From Bacillus pinisoli (GTDB lineage Bacteria; Bacillota; Bacilli; Bacillales; SA4): a DNA stretch of 64,000 nucleotides. The stretch lies in assembly GCF_023036475.1 (NCBI RefSeq), contig NZ_JAJQKI010000001.1, positions 310,001 to 374,000 on the forward strand, given 5' to 3'. Within the stretch, counting starts at the first letter, position 1, and each line of letters opens with the position of its first letter. The position numbers and the translations under genes are program-made. This document shows, piece by piece, positions 1 to 8,800 of this stretch. The notes under the pieces were generated by a model, which searched no databases, was not told the DNA's origin, and was given only the letters and a program-made list of their open reading frames with translations.

Positions 1-111
1 ATTCGTCAAATTTATGGTGATGAGTTCTTACAAATATTTGAGAAATCCATTGAAAATATTGAAGGAGATTTCATTGAAGTCGACGGAAAGCTTTATAAAA
101 GAGTTGAGTAA
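1..111 (+). CDS. scoC: ScoC/Hpr transition-state regulator, C-terminal end (partial)
   Basis: An open frame enters from the left edge and stops at TAA 109-111, giving 36 residues. The segment [20 protein letters not shown] matches the C-terminal tail I remember for ScoC (Hpr), the MarR-type regulator that represses protease and sporulation genes in Bacillus. The DNA-binding domain lies outside the window. It converges on yhaI, whose stop codon follows directly, which is the neighbourhood of hpr in B. subtilis. The identification rests on a short tail plus synteny. Confidence 0.75.
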   Translation: MRQIYGDEFLQIFEKSIENIEGDFIEVDGKLYKRVE

Positions 112-465
112 CTAACTGCTCTTTGTGTGTTGTTCAATGATGATATTTTTAAAAATCGTCATTAACGGTACATACATTTGTTCTTTATAAAGCGCTTCAA
201 TTGTTTCGATTGCCGTAATTTTTCTGTTTAAACGATCAATAAACATATGTAAAAGCGGAGAGAAGCCCACAAAGCCCTCTGCTTTTTGTCTTTTATACTC
301 CTCCGTTAATTCCTCACATAAACAAAATAATTCATCTACCTCTTCTTCCGTTAACTGTCTTTTAATAATGAGTTGATGTAAGGGCCATTTTTCTAGGTTG
401 ACCAACTCTAACATTAATCGCTGATAGTACTCAAGTCTCTCTAATCGTTTCTCTAGTGTATCCAA
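112..465 (-). CDS. yhaI: YhaI family protein (DUF1878)
   Basis: A soluble, mostly helical 117-residue protein. The N-terminus (MDTLEKRLERLEYY) and the central segment EEYKRQKAEGFVGF resemble B. subtilis YhaI, a DUF1878 protein of unknown function next to scoC. No signal peptide, membrane segment or catalytic motif is visible. Upstream of the ATG at 465 there is a good ribosome site (AGGAGG on the minus strand near 472). It ends back to back with scoC with no room for a separate terminator. Confidence 0.8.
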   Translation of the reverse strand: MDTLEKRLERLEYYQRLMLELVNLEKWPLHQLIIKRQLTEEEVDELFCLCEELTEEYKRQKAEGFVGFSPLLHMFIDRLNRKITAIETIEALYKEQMYVPLMTIFKNIIIEQHTKSS

Positions 466-637
466 ATATATCCTCCTTTCTTAAAACTTAATTTTCAATA
501 CCAAATATGCAAGTTTTAAATCAACATTATTTTAAAAAATTTGACTAAAAAAATTGGTGCAATTCCTATTGACCTTTAACTATAAAGCGAGTAAAGTATC
601 AGAGGTAAAGAGTTACTTAAAGTTCGAGGTGAAGATC

Positions 638-1183
638 ATGACCTGCTGGAAAACCATTAATCTATCAAAAGATTACGGATTCCATCGATTATTTTTTCTT
701 TCTTTTTTAATTTCCATATTAGCCTTTATCGTCATGTATGTATCCATGCAGCTATTTTTCCACTCTAGACCACTTGAAGATAATGGCTTAATCTATGTAT
801 GCCTAATAGCTCTATTGCTTGTCCCAGGTCATCAGATCATCCATATCATGGCATTGAAACTTATGGGTAAAAAAGTACAAACTAAGATTGTCAAAAAAGG
901 TATATTTCCTATTATAACCATTAAACAATGTGGATTATTATCAAAACCGGTAGCACTACTAACCATTCTTGCACCAATTATGTTCTTTTCAATGGTATTA
1001 TTCTTATTTAGTTTAATGTACCCTGCTTATATGCACTATGTTTCAATCTTAATTGCGATCAACATTGGAATTTGTGTTTCTGACTTATTATACAGCTACC
1101 ACATCTTCAAAGCACCTCGTAAATGTATGCTAGACGAAAACAATGGTGGCTATGACATTATTTTATACGAAGAAAACATGTAA
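638..1183 (+). CDS. yhaJ: DUF3267 membrane protein (YhaJ-like)
   Basis: A 181-residue membrane protein with about four hydrophobic segments (near residues 20-40, 50-65, 100-125, 130-150). I start it at the ATG at 638 behind GAGGTGAAG; the open frame extends upstream to 554 but that stretch has no ribosome site. DUF3267 proteins look like integral-membrane zinc-protease relatives with an HExxH-type motif. Here the place reads GHQIIHIMALKLMG, so the catalytic Glu is Gln and the protein may not be a protease. Its position between yhaI and prsA fits yhaJ of B. subtilis. Function unknown. Confidence 0.65.
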   Translation: MTCWKTINLSKDYGFHRLFFLSFLISILAFIVMYVSMQLFFHSRPLEDNGLIYVCLIALLLVPGHQIIHIMALKLMGKKVQTKIVKKGIFPIITIKQCGLLSKPVALLTILAPIMFFSMVLFLFSLMYPAYMHYVSILIAINIGICVSDLLYSYHIFKAPRKCMLDENNGGYDIILYEENM

Positions 1184-1211
1184 CTAGACTACAGCAGTAG
1201 TCTAGTTTTTC

Positions 1212-1799
1212 TTATCTAGTCAACTGAAACACTAATTGGTCTTTTTCTAAGTCAAAGTCTTTTACTGAAAGCACCATGTCTTTTTGGAGTTCTATATCTC
1301 TAACGTTCACAATAATTTCGTGGCTAGCTGGTCGAACTGTCACCCAACTCGGAAAATGGACTTGTTCTGCTAATAAGCCAAGCACAAGGTCTCCTGGCAA
1401 TTGAATACGCCCAAGACTAATCTCACGTTCCTGTAGCGTCAGCCCTCCCGTTTCATTTACGACAGGTTCAAACGTCATCTGAAAGGGAATTTCACTGTTA
1501 AATACGACGAGATGCCCTCGAAGGTAGATATAATCTTCCAATGAAACCGTATAGTTTATGTTTTGGACCGTTCTCTCTTCTTCATCTAGCTCTTCTTGTA
1601 TCCATTTATTAATAGCAGTCTTTGTTGTAGATAAAGTAAAGAAGGGCTTTCCCAGGTCTTTATTTTCATTAGGATCAGATGTTAAAGTTGGTTCCGCAAG
1701 CAATAACCGAATGGCTACTCCCACAATGAGCAATACCATGGCTAAAACAGTTCCTAATAAAATAAAAAATGCCTTTTTCCAATCAGGGGTTCGCCTCAT
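1212..1799 (-). CDS. YpmS family membrane-anchored protein (DUF2140)
   Basis: 195 residues: a short basic N-terminus (MRRTPDWKK), one transmembrane segment at about 10-32, then an extracytoplasmic domain rich in beta strands. The pattern (TM anchor, ISLGRIQLPGDLVLGL-type core, conserved LxxxVHFPSW segment) resembles the YpmS/DUF2140 family. No enzymatic motif is seen. It converges on the yhaJ-like gene with a 28-bp gap and is followed upstream by the repeat-rich gap 1800-2582. Its role is unknown; an export- or envelope-related job is only an inference from topology. Confidence 0.65.
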   Translation of the reverse strand: MRRTPDWKKAFFILLGTVLAMVLLIVGVAIRLLLAEPTLTSDPNENKDLGKPFFTLSTTKTAINKWIQEELDEEERTVQNINYTVSLEDYIYLRGHLVVFNSEIPFQMTFEPVVNETGGLTLQEREISLGRIQLPGDLVLGLLAEQVHFPSWVTVRPASHEIIVNVRDIELQKDMVLSVKDFDLEKDQLVFQLTR

Positions 1800-1855
1800 A
1801 CTATCACCTCTCCTATTCCCTTTAGATAAAAGCTCTTCTCTATATTTATATTTAT

Positions 1856-1956
1856 GCTCTTGTCTAAAACTTTGTTGCTTTATAACCTTCTTTATCTTAA
1901 GTAAAGCTTACTCTAAATGATAAAATGACGTATTTAACGTTTTAGAAAAGGGGGCC
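1856..1956. repeat. Miniature inverted-repeat element, family 1, copy D
   Basis: Left end GCTCTTGTCTAAAAC followed by TTTGTTGCTTT; right end GTTTTAGAAAAGGGGGCC. Same ends, length class (about 100 bp) and internal TTTGTTGCTTT block as copies at 24875, 33286 and 56861. Non-coding. Confidence 0.6.
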
Positions 1957-1983
1957 TTTCTAGATGATAAGTAGAAGACAATA

Positions 1984-2047
1984 TACTAGTAAGTAAAAAT
2001 CCTGTTTTTGGATTTTTACTTAAGCAACAATTTATTCGAAAAGAGCC
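1984..2047 (+). repeat. Hairpin repeat family 2, left copy of an inverted pair
   Basis: Reads TACTAGTAAGTAAAAATCC, a short loop, GGATTTTTAC, then AAGCAACAA and a CGAAAAGAGCC end. It matches, in inverse orientation and nearly base for base over about 60 bp, the segment at 2333-2396, and also the segment at 25006-25066. The AAAAATCC/GGATTTTT arms can form a small hairpin. Confidence 0.6.
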
Positions 2048-2213
2048 TATATTTAAAAAGCTAATTTAGAGATGTTAGTTACTTAAAAGTTTTAGTACAA
2101 TTTAACATTTAAAAGCATATCTTCCTAATATATGTTATTTTTCCCACTCTCTCTTAGTTGAAACCGTGAGCTCTCTAAAAATGAATAGTGATGTCGTCCA
2201 TGTATCAACAGGT

Positions 2214-2256
2214 TAAATCCGATTTAGATTTTCACCCAAGCAACAATAAAAATTTA
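2214..2256 (+). repeat. Degenerate hairpin repeat family 2 fragment
   Basis: TTAAATCCGATTTAGATTTTCACCCAAGCAACAA resembles the core of family 2 (AAATCC, T-run, AAGCAACAA) with several changes. It lies between the two inverted full copies. Confidence 0.35.
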
Positions 2257-2332
2257 AGACCTTAAGATTCCCCTTCATCAAGCAGTATACCTCATAGTTA
2301 ACCTAATTTAACCGTATGAAGTAAAAATTGGT

Positions 2333-2396
2333 TCTTTTCGTATAGATTGTTGCTTCGTAAAAATCCCAAAAACCGGATTTTTACTTACTAGTTTAA
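2333..2396 (-). repeat. Hairpin repeat family 2, right copy of an inverted pair
   Basis: On the minus strand it reads ACTAGTAAGTAAAAATCCGG, TTTTTGGGATTTTTAC, GAAGCAACAATC and ends CGAAAAGAACC. It is the inverted partner of 1984-2047; together they flank about 285 bp of AT-rich DNA with no credible gene. Confidence 0.6.
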
Positions 2397-2421
2397 TGTC
2401 ACCTGCTTTTCATCTAAACAG

Positions 2422-2519
2422 TTACTCTTTTCTAAACGATAAATACTACATGTACCGTCAAAAGTAAGTTCAACTCCAGATGAATAGATTAAAAAGCAAC
2501 AAAGTTTTAGAGAAGAGCC
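2422..2519. repeat. Miniature inverted-repeat element, family 1, copy E (reverse)
   Basis: Left end TTACTCTTTTCTAAAC; right end AAAAGCAACAAAGTTTTAGAGAAGAGCC, the reverse complement of the standard left end. About 98 bp. With copy D it brackets the family 2 pair, so 1856-2519 is a nested inverted arrangement. Confidence 0.6.
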
Positions 2520-2582
2520 TAAAAATTTCATGTTTCCATGTCCTTGTAATTATCTTATACTATAAAAAGGAGGTGCTCAAAT

Positions 2583-2762
2583 ATGATCATTGTATTTATT
2601 CCTTTTGCTGTATTCATACTCTATTTCATAAACAGCTTAACTAATGCATTATGTATTCAGAAAGAGATACCTGTGGAGCGCCAGCCAAAAGTTTTCCGTA
2701 CAATTAATATCCTGGTCACCATCTTGCTCATTTCATCTTTTGTTGAGGTAATGTTTACATAA
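2583..2762 (+). CDS. Small membrane protein, 59 aa, unknown
   Basis: ATG at 2583 follows a strong ribosome site (AAAGGAGGTG). The product has a hydrophobic segment at residues 2-18, a short polar loop containing EIPVERQPK, and a second hydrophobic segment at 41-58, so it looks like a two-pass membrane peptide. An intrinsic terminator follows at 2796. I do not recognise the family. Good start signals, hydrophobic pattern and terminator make it a likely real gene. Confidence 0.6.
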   Translation: MIIVFIPFAVFILYFINSLTNALCIQKEIPVERQPKVFRTINILVTILLISSFVEVMFT

Positions 2763-2795
2763 TCAGTTAATCAGTTAGATCCTCAAACTATAGAC

Positions 2796-2823
2796 AATAA
2801 GACAGGCCCTTGCCTGTCTTATT
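2796..2823 (+). terminator. Intrinsic terminator after the 59-aa membrane protein
   Basis: Perfect 12-bp stem AATAAGACAGGC / GCCTGTCTTATT with loop CCTT. Confidence 0.7.
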
Positions 2824-2834
2824 TGCATTCAAAA

Positions 2835-2861
2835 AAAAGTGGTGAATGATTCACCACTTTT
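2835..2861 (-). terminator. Intrinsic terminator for the YjcZ-type genes
   Basis: Stem AAAAGTGGTGAA / TTCACCACTTTT with a 3-nt loop; on the minus strand it is followed by a T run (A run at 2831-2838 on plus). Confidence 0.7.
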
Positions 2862-2872
2862 CTATCATTAGC

Positions 2873-2959
2873 TTAGTAAGCCCAAGAAGCTCCGATGATA
2901 ATTAAAAGAATAAATAAAACTACGATTAACGCGAAACCTGCACCATATCCGTGTGACAT
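2873..2959 (-). CDS. YjcZ family sporulation peptide, 28 aa
   Basis: A 28-residue peptide starting MSHGYGAGFALIVVLFILLI and ending GASWAY. MS-x-GY-G-x-GFALIVVLFILLIIxG is the signature of the YjcZ/YczN-type tiny hydrophobic proteins that are abundant in Bacillus spores. It has one transmembrane helix and a ribosome site (AGGAGG) upstream of the ATG at 2959. First of three tandem paralogues; the terminator at 2835 lies downstream. Function unknown beyond association with sporulation in the family. Confidence 0.85.
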   Translation of the reverse strand: MSHGYGAGFALIVVLFILLIIIGASWAY

Positions 2960-3051
2960 GAATACATTCCTCCTAAAAATTTATTATTTTTATACAATCT
3001 TTAAGATTAATTTAAGTGATCAGGCAGAGATCAACTCTGCCCTAGCTGGCA

Positions 3052-3135
3052 TTATAACCAAGCAGCACCAACAATGATTAAAAGAATAAACAACACAACG
3101 ATTAACGCGAAACCTGCGCCGTATCCGTGGCTCAT
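3052..3135 (-). CDS. YjcZ family sporulation peptide, 27 aa
   Basis: Begins MSHGYGAGFALIVVLFILLI and ends GAAWL. It shares its first 21 residues with the paralogue at 2873, with changes only near the C-terminus (I to V, then GAAWL for GASWAY). AGGAGG lies about 8 bases upstream of the ATG at 3135. Its own ribosome site and spacing suggest separate translation units from possibly shared transcription. Confidence 0.85.
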   Translation of the reverse strand: MSHGYGAGFALIVVLFILLIIVGAAWL

Positions 3136-3229
3136 GAGAACACCTCCTTTAGCAAAAGGATAAGATATCATATGCAATTACCTTCTCAAACGAATAGGCG
3201 TTTATCATGCAATGAAAGAAAATTTTATT

Positions 3230-3319
3230 TTAGTATCCAACGTAAGCAGAACCAACAATAATCAGTAAAATGAACAGCACGACAATTAACGCAAATCCAC
3301 CAGTAAACCCGTGACTCAT
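3230..3319 (-). CDS. YjcZ family sporulation peptide, 29 aa
   Basis: Begins MSHGFTGGFALIVVLFILLI and ends GSAYVGY. Most diverged of the three: YGA becomes FTG in the N-terminal loop and the tail is longer. A strong AAGGAGG lies upstream of the ATG at 3319. The hydrophobic core is nearly identical in all three copies, pointing to constraint on the membrane helix. Confidence 0.85.
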   Translation of the reverse strand: MSHGFTGGFALIVVLFILLIIVGSAYVGY

Positions 3320-3504
3320 TCAAATTACCTCCTTTTTATCTGAAGTTGTTGTAGCATTTGTTGCTTCCCTAAAGACTGTTTTCTTTAGGATTACTACATA
3401 CTATACAGCTCGCAAATTTTTGACTAAACGAATGTCCCGGTTTCATTCATAAATGGGCACTTGCCCTAGATAAAATGTATTTGTTCTTCCTCTGTAGAAA
3501 AATA

Positions 3505-3513
3505 TGGTATAGT
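3505..3513 (+). promoter_or_regulatory. Possible extended -10 promoter of prsA
   Basis: TGGTATAGT fits an extended -10 (TGnTATAnT-like). No convincing -35 is present at 17 bp. It lies about 90 bp upstream of the prsA start. Confidence 0.4.
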
Positions 3514-3600
3514 AATGGATGTAGTTTTTTTGGGACATGCTAATTAAGGAAGTCAACCCAGAATTCTACAAATTTCCCAAGATTATAGGAGTGTTTACAG

Positions 3601-4467
3601 ATGAGGAGATACTTACTTGCGCTTGCGCTCTCAATTGGAGTTTTAGCCCTTACAGCATGTAATAACGATGCAGAAGGCGCAGATTCTGAAGTAATTGTAG
3701 AATCAGATGCTGGTTCTATAACAAAAGAAGAATTTTATCAAGCCATGAAAGAAAGATATGGTGAACAGGTTCTTCGTGAGCTTGTATATGGAACAGTATT
3801 AAGTGAGAAGTATGAAGTAACAGACGAAGAAGTGCAAAAAGAAATTGATACATTGAAAGAGCAATATGGAGATCAGTTCCCAATGCTACTTCAACAAAGC
3901 GGATTTAAATCAGAGGATCAGCTAAAGAAAACTTTACGTGTAGGTTTACTACAGGAAAAGTTAGCAATGAAGGATATAGAAGTAACAGAAGAGGAAATTC
4001 AAGAGCACTATGATGCATTGAAGCCTGAGATTAAGGCAAGTCATATTTTAGTTGCAGACGAGGAAACCGCTAAGGAAGTAAAGAAGAAACTTGATGAAGG
4101 CGCTGAATTTGAAAAGCTTGTAGAAGAATATTCTACTGATACTGGTACAGTACCTGCAGGTGGAGATCTTGGATATTTCGGTTCTGGCGTCATGGACCCA
4201 GCATTTGAAGAAGGTGCTTATTCTTTAGAAGTAGGGGAAGTTAGTGAGCCTGTTCAATCAAGTTTTGGCTGGCACATTATCAAGTTGACTGACCGTAAGG
4301 AGCTTGAACCTCTAGAAGACATGAAGGCGTCCATTGAAGAAGAGCTTGGTCGCTCTAAAGTAGACTTCACTCAAGTTGAAACAATGGTTCTTAAAGAACT
4401 TGAAGATGCTAAAGTGAAAGTTAAAGACAAAGATTTAGAGAACATGTTTGAGGTTACAGAACAATAA
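3601..4467 (+). CDS. prsA: PrsA, foldase lipoprotein (parvulin-type PPIase)
   Basis: 288 residues. A lipoprotein signal with lipobox LTAC (17-20) places it on the outer face of the membrane. Residues 30-140 are the helical chaperone region. A parvulin domain covers about 144-233, with SHILV near the start and SFGWHIIKL near the end, both typical; a charged helical tail follows. PrsA folds exported proteins such as proteases, amylases and penicillin-binding proteins after Sec translocation. Length matches the family (about 290). The ATG at 3601 follows TAGGAG. Single gene bounded by the terminator at 4483. Confidence 0.95.
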   Translation: MRRYLLALALSIGVLALTACNNDAEGADSEVIVESDAGSITKEEFYQAMKERYGEQVLRELVYGTVLSEKYEVTDEEVQKEIDTLKEQYGDQFPMLLQQSGFKSEDQLKKTLRVGLLQEKLAMKDIEVTEEEIQEHYDALKPEIKASHILVADEETAKEVKKKLDEGAEFEKLVEEYSTDTGTVPAGGDLGYFGSGVMDPAFEEGAYSLEVGEVSEPVQSSFGWHIIKLTDRKELEPLEDMKASIEEELGRSKVDFTQVETMVLKELEDAKVKVKDKDLENMFEVTEQ

Positions 4468-4482
4468 CATAAGCTAAAAATT

Positions 4483-4512
4483 AAAAGAAGGTGTCTGCTG
4501 ACACCTTCTTTT
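4483..4512. terminator. Bidirectional terminator between prsA and yhaL
   Basis: 13-bp perfect stem AAAAGAAGGTGTC / GACACCTTCTTTT with loop TGCT; A and T runs on both sides serve both converging genes. Confidence 0.8.
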
Positions 4513-4714
4513 AACTTGCAACTGAATTTCCTTCATCAGAGCCTTGTTTTCTTTTTTCTCTTTCATTCTTTATTCGTTCAATGAAGACCTGACCTTCACG
4601 TTCAATATAGAATTGCTCCATTTTTCTTTCTCTTTTTCCTGATTGAACCATCATAACACCACTACCTACAATTCCTACCATTACTAAATAAATCCACCAC
4701 GGAAGAGTAATCAT
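4511..4714 (-). CDS. yhaL: YhaL sporulation-associated membrane protein
   Basis: 67 residues: one N-terminal transmembrane helix (residues 5-22, PWWIYLVMVGIVGSG) and a charged cytoplasmic tail containing YIEREGQVFIERIKNERE. This pattern and the location between prsA and yhaM match YhaL of B. subtilis, listed as a sporulation protein of unknown mechanism. A GGGGATAG-type ribosome site precedes the ATG. Its stop codon overlaps the shared terminator. Confidence 0.8.
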   Translation of the reverse strand: MITLPWWIYLVMVGIVGSGVMMVQSGKRERKMEQFYIEREGQVFIERIKNEREKRKQGSDEGNSVAS

Positions 4715-4736
4715 ATCCTATCCCCTTTCAAGACAA

Positions 4737-4833
4737 GCTCTACTTACGAACAATATATGAAATTCTTCCTCTAATTATGACAGTTTGTTAGCTAGCTGCT
4801 TTTAACAATGCAACAAAGTTTTTGAAAAGAGCC
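4737..4833. repeat. Miniature inverted-repeat element, family 1, copy F (diverged)
   Basis: Right end GCAACAAAGTTTTTGAAAAGAGCC is a good family 1 end. The left end (GCTCTACTTACGAACAATAT) is diverged. About 97 bp, occupying the yhaL-yhaM gap. Confidence 0.45.
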
Positions 4834-4836
4834 TTA

Positions 4837-5781
4837 TTATTTATGGAATGTAGGTTTATAAAATGATCGATTATCTAATGCAAAGACACGATCTGAGAAT
4901 TCGCCTGGCTTCACGCGCTCTAGTGCACGATCTAACATATTCATCTTGGCATCTAAATTATCAATATAATGTAAGATTTCCGCTTCCTTTATGAGTGGAG
5001 GCTTTGGACTTCCCCATTCTGCTTTACCATGGTGACTTAACACGATATGTTGAAGGACGGTAATCTCTTCTGAGTGAATACCAAGTTCTTCTGCTGCTTT
5101 ACCGATTTCATTTACCATGATAGAAATGTGACCTAATAGGTTACCCTCTACGGTATAAACAGTGGAGATAGGTCCGGACAACTCCATTACTTTTCCTAAA
5201 TCATGAAGAATAACACCTGCATATAGTAAATCCCGATCAAGTGAAGGATAAAGTCCTGATATTGCCTTCGCTAAGTCCAACATAGATACAACGTGATAGG
5301 CAAGTCCTGATACAAATTCATGGTGATTTTTAGTTGCTGCTGGAAATTCTAAAAATGATTGTTGATACTTCTTTACTAAGTGTCTTGTTACACGCTGAAT
5401 ATTAGGATTCTTCATTTCAAAAATATATTGGGTAATCTTGGACATCATTTCGTCCTTTTCAAGAGGAGCAACCTCAAGAAAATCACTAATGGAAACAGCA
5501 TCATTTTGACTAATAGGACGAATATTTCTTATTTTTAATTGGTTTTTCCCTCTATAACTATGAATATCGCCATATATCTTCACAATGGACTGTGCTGTGA
5601 ATTCACTTTCACTTTCTGGTGTACAATCCCAAAGCTTGGCCTCTATGTCGCCAGTTTGATCTTGCAGAATGAGGGTAAGAAATGGCTTCCCATTACTTGC
5701 AATCCCTTTGGTACTAGATTTAATAAGTAGGTAGACATCAATTTGTTCGCCAACTTCATAATGAACAATTCCTTTCGCCAT
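4837..5781 (-). CDS. yhaM: YhaM, 3'-5' exoribonuclease
   Basis: 314 residues from the second ATG (5781), which begins [13 protein letters not shown] like B. subtilis YhaM and has GGGGATG at proper spacing; the ATG six bases upstream sits too close to that site. An N-terminal OB-fold nucleic-acid-binding domain (about 14-90) is followed by an HD-type metal-dependent domain (about 150-280) with the H..HD pattern including HDLGK at 193-197. YhaM degrades RNA from the 3' end with manganese and helps mRNA turnover. It lies directly downstream of yhaN/yhaO, as in B. subtilis. Confidence 0.93.
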   Translation of the reverse strand: MAKGIVHYEVGEQIDVYLLIKSSTKGIASNGKPFLTLILQDQTGDIEAKLWDCTPESESEFTAQSIVKIYGDIHSYRGKNQLKIRNIRPISQNDAVSISDFLEVAPLEKDEMMSKITQYIFEMKNPNIQRVTRHLVKKYQQSFLEFPAATKNHHEFVSGLAYHVVSMLDLAKAISGLYPSLDRDLLYAGVILHDLGKVMELSGPISTVYTVEGNLLGHISIMVNEIGKAAEELGIHSEEITVLQHIVLSHHGKAEWGSPKPPLIKEAEILHYIDNLDAKMNMLDRALERVKPGEFSDRVFALDNRSFYKPTFHK

Positions 5782-5842
5782 TTTCATCCCCCTATAGATT
5801 GTTGTTTACTAGTATTATAGCATATTCGATATAGGCTAGTTA

Positions 5843-8800
5843 TCAGCCTTTACTTGTTAATTGTTGGTCTAAATAGGTAACCGCGTTTGTATCAAGATTT
5901 AATGAAGGTAAGGCTTGTTTATGACACGTAAAAAAGATAACCTGTCTAGTAGTAAATTGACTCTGAAGAACATTCATCGTACGCTTATACCTTTCCTCAT
6001 CAAAATTTACAAAACTATCGTCTATGATGATAGGAAACCTAATTGACGTTTGATAGTAATACGCAAGCGAGAGTCTAATAGCTAAATAAAGTTGTTCAGA
6101 GGTGGCCTGACTTAGTTCTCCTGGTGAATATCTAATACCGCTCTTGTTTTCTACCATAATCTCCTGTGAATCATGTAAAAAGATACGTGAATACTCCTTA
6201 TTTGTAAGTAACTGAAAAATATGGTCTGCTCGTTGAAGGACTTGTGGAAGTCGGACCATACTATAGTAATCCTTTGTCCGCTGGAGAACCTCTTTGGCGA
6301 TAGCAAGCTTTGCCCACGTTTTGGCTTTATCATCTAAAAGAGCTTTTTTCATTTCAAATTGTTGAAGCAATGAAGAGTAAGTCCCTTCTTCTTCTAACTG
6401 TTTTATAATAATTTTTACTTCTGCTAGCTCTGATAACAAATCCTTCTCTTTTTTGCCTAGCATGTCATACCTTGAAGCCAACTGTTCTTTGTTCTCAACT
6501 TGAATGGTTAAATCTTCCCAATCATGAATCAGTTCTTGTTCTAGTTCACGATTATGATGAAGAAGAATGTCGATATGCTCACGCACCTTTTGTAGACGTT
6601 CTTCCTGTTCCAGCCAATCTTCTAAACGTTTTGCCTGTTTTCTATATTCTTCTTCACTCTCAACTTCAGCAGCATGAATCAATTGAAGAATTTGATCATG
6701 AAAATAATTCATTTCATTAACCTGTTGTGAACATTCTTCGTGTAGCTCATTTACCTTTTCGATTATTGCATGTTTTTCTCTTAGTTTCCGCTTTTCCTCT
6801 TCAACGAGTTCCATTAAATGTGAAACAGACATATCTTCAAAGATCTCTAAACGTTGCAATAATTGTTGATATTCCTCATGTACCGTTCTTACTTCTCTCT
6901 CAAGCTCTTGTTGTTCTTTGACTATTTTCTGTTTCTCTTCGATTGTTTTAGCTAACAATTCTAATTGCTCATAACATTCAAGAAGTACATGTACAGAATA
7001 ATCATGAGGAATCTGAAGTTTTTCTTTGAGCTGTTGAACATGAGCGGTAACAGTATAATTGGACTGCTCCCATTTTTCAAACTGTTGAATCGTCCGTTCA
7101 TACTCCTGATCGAGTTGTTGTAGTAACATCTCTTCCTTATCTATTAGCAGCCTAATTTGATCATCCTTCGCTAGCCGCTGTTCAGCAGCAAGCCAATCTT
7201 GATCGTCATCTGTACTAGATACTGTTTGAAGTTGCATGTCAATTTCGTTCAGTTCCTTTTTCAAGAGGGATAGTACTTGTTGATTACTGAACCATTTCGT
7301 CATGACTATCCCACCAATTCCGAATATCCCACCAACTAGTAAAAGGAAAAAGCCCGTTCCTTTATGAACCGTAACGAATTGCCATATTCCTATGATAGTC
7401 ATGAGGATGGTAAGAGGATAAATGATGCTCCATTGAATAAGGTTAGCTGATTTTACCCGTTTCTCTTGTATGGCTATCTGTTTTTTTACTCGCTCATACG
7501 CAAGCCTTTTATATTGCACACTTTGCTCTTGCTCCTGTTGGTTGACACGCCTTTTTACAATATTAGTGAATAATTCTCTTTGCTTCTCATCAAGAAGCTG
7601 ATCTTTATATTGTTTGTTACGGTTTTCCGCTAATTCCATCTTCTCTTTTGTTTGTTCTTGCTGTTGATCCAGTAATTCTTTTTTATTCTGTAGAATAGAA
7701 TAATCCGCGACGACTGTTTTAAGCTCATTTTTCATGGAGAGTGAGAGTGGTAAACGCTCTACTTCATGATCGCTCAATGTCATACCTAATGACTTTTTTA
7801 TACTTGTCAACTTTTCTTCTAAGTGAATTAATTTTGAATGTTGCACACGAATCGTTTCTTGTAATACTTCAATCCTCGACCATCGATGACTAAAGCTTTT
7901 TATCTCTGCCTCACCGCTAAGCATTTTCTCTTGAATGACAAGGTTAGAGATTTGTTGTTGTAGTTCTTCCTCTTTTTTCTTTAAAACTGCCACTCTAGCT
8001 TCTAGAGGAACTAAACGCTGAGATAACTGTTCTAATCTATTTAAGCCATCTATTGGAACATTAGGTTGCCTACCGATGCTTGTCATCTTAGCTTCAATAG
8101 TCATCCATTCACTTCGTAAAGGAAGATATTGTTCGAAGAGATCAAGTTTTTTATTCATTGAAGAAAGAGATTTTAGTTCTTCTGTTAGTTGAGCTAATTC
8201 TGATTCTAATTTACGTTCTTTCCATACATAGGATTGATAGTCTAGCACTTGCATCTTCTTTTGATTTACTTTTTGTGCCAATTGAGTAATCTCTTCTAAC
8301 TCCTGGTTGATCTCTGGTCTTTTCCCTCCAGGCTTAAAAAGTACTTCCATTTCCTTATGTAACGTCTTTTCTAACTCGATAATTTGGTCACTTCCAAGAA
8401 TACTAGTTGATAACAGATAATGACTTAGCTCATTTCCAGTAAGAGATTGTATATTTTGAAGGCCTTTCAATCCAAATGAAAAAATGGAGGTGAACAGCTT
8501 CCTATCCATTCCACCTAACAACGCTTGATGCTCGGCCTCTCCTCCGACTGTTCCGTCTTCAAAATAAAGGGTTACTTCCCCCGCTGCTTTTCCTCCAACC
8601 CGTTCTATCGTAAGTATTCCGTGTTGTTCCGTTTGTAACGTGATTTTCCCTCCATATTTAAACCCTTGTTTTGGTTCATAGCGATTATCCTGTTGATTGC
8701 GAAGTGGAAATCCAAATAGAATACTATGAATAAACGATATCATCGTTGATTTTCCAGCCTCGTTCTCACCATAAACAGCGTGGAAAGACTCTGAGAATGT

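Larger units (their letters stand above)
1800..2582. other. Gene-free gap filled with nested repeats
   Basis: No open frame with a ribosome site or protein-like composition was found in this 780-bp stretch. Most of it is accounted for by family 1 copies D and E at the outside, the family 2 inverted pair inside, and a degenerate family 2 fragment in the middle. Confidence 0.6.

Noticed and set aside
2895-3077. 60-residue plus-strand frame
   Set aside because: Antisense to two YjcZ-type genes that have clear motifs and ribosome sites.
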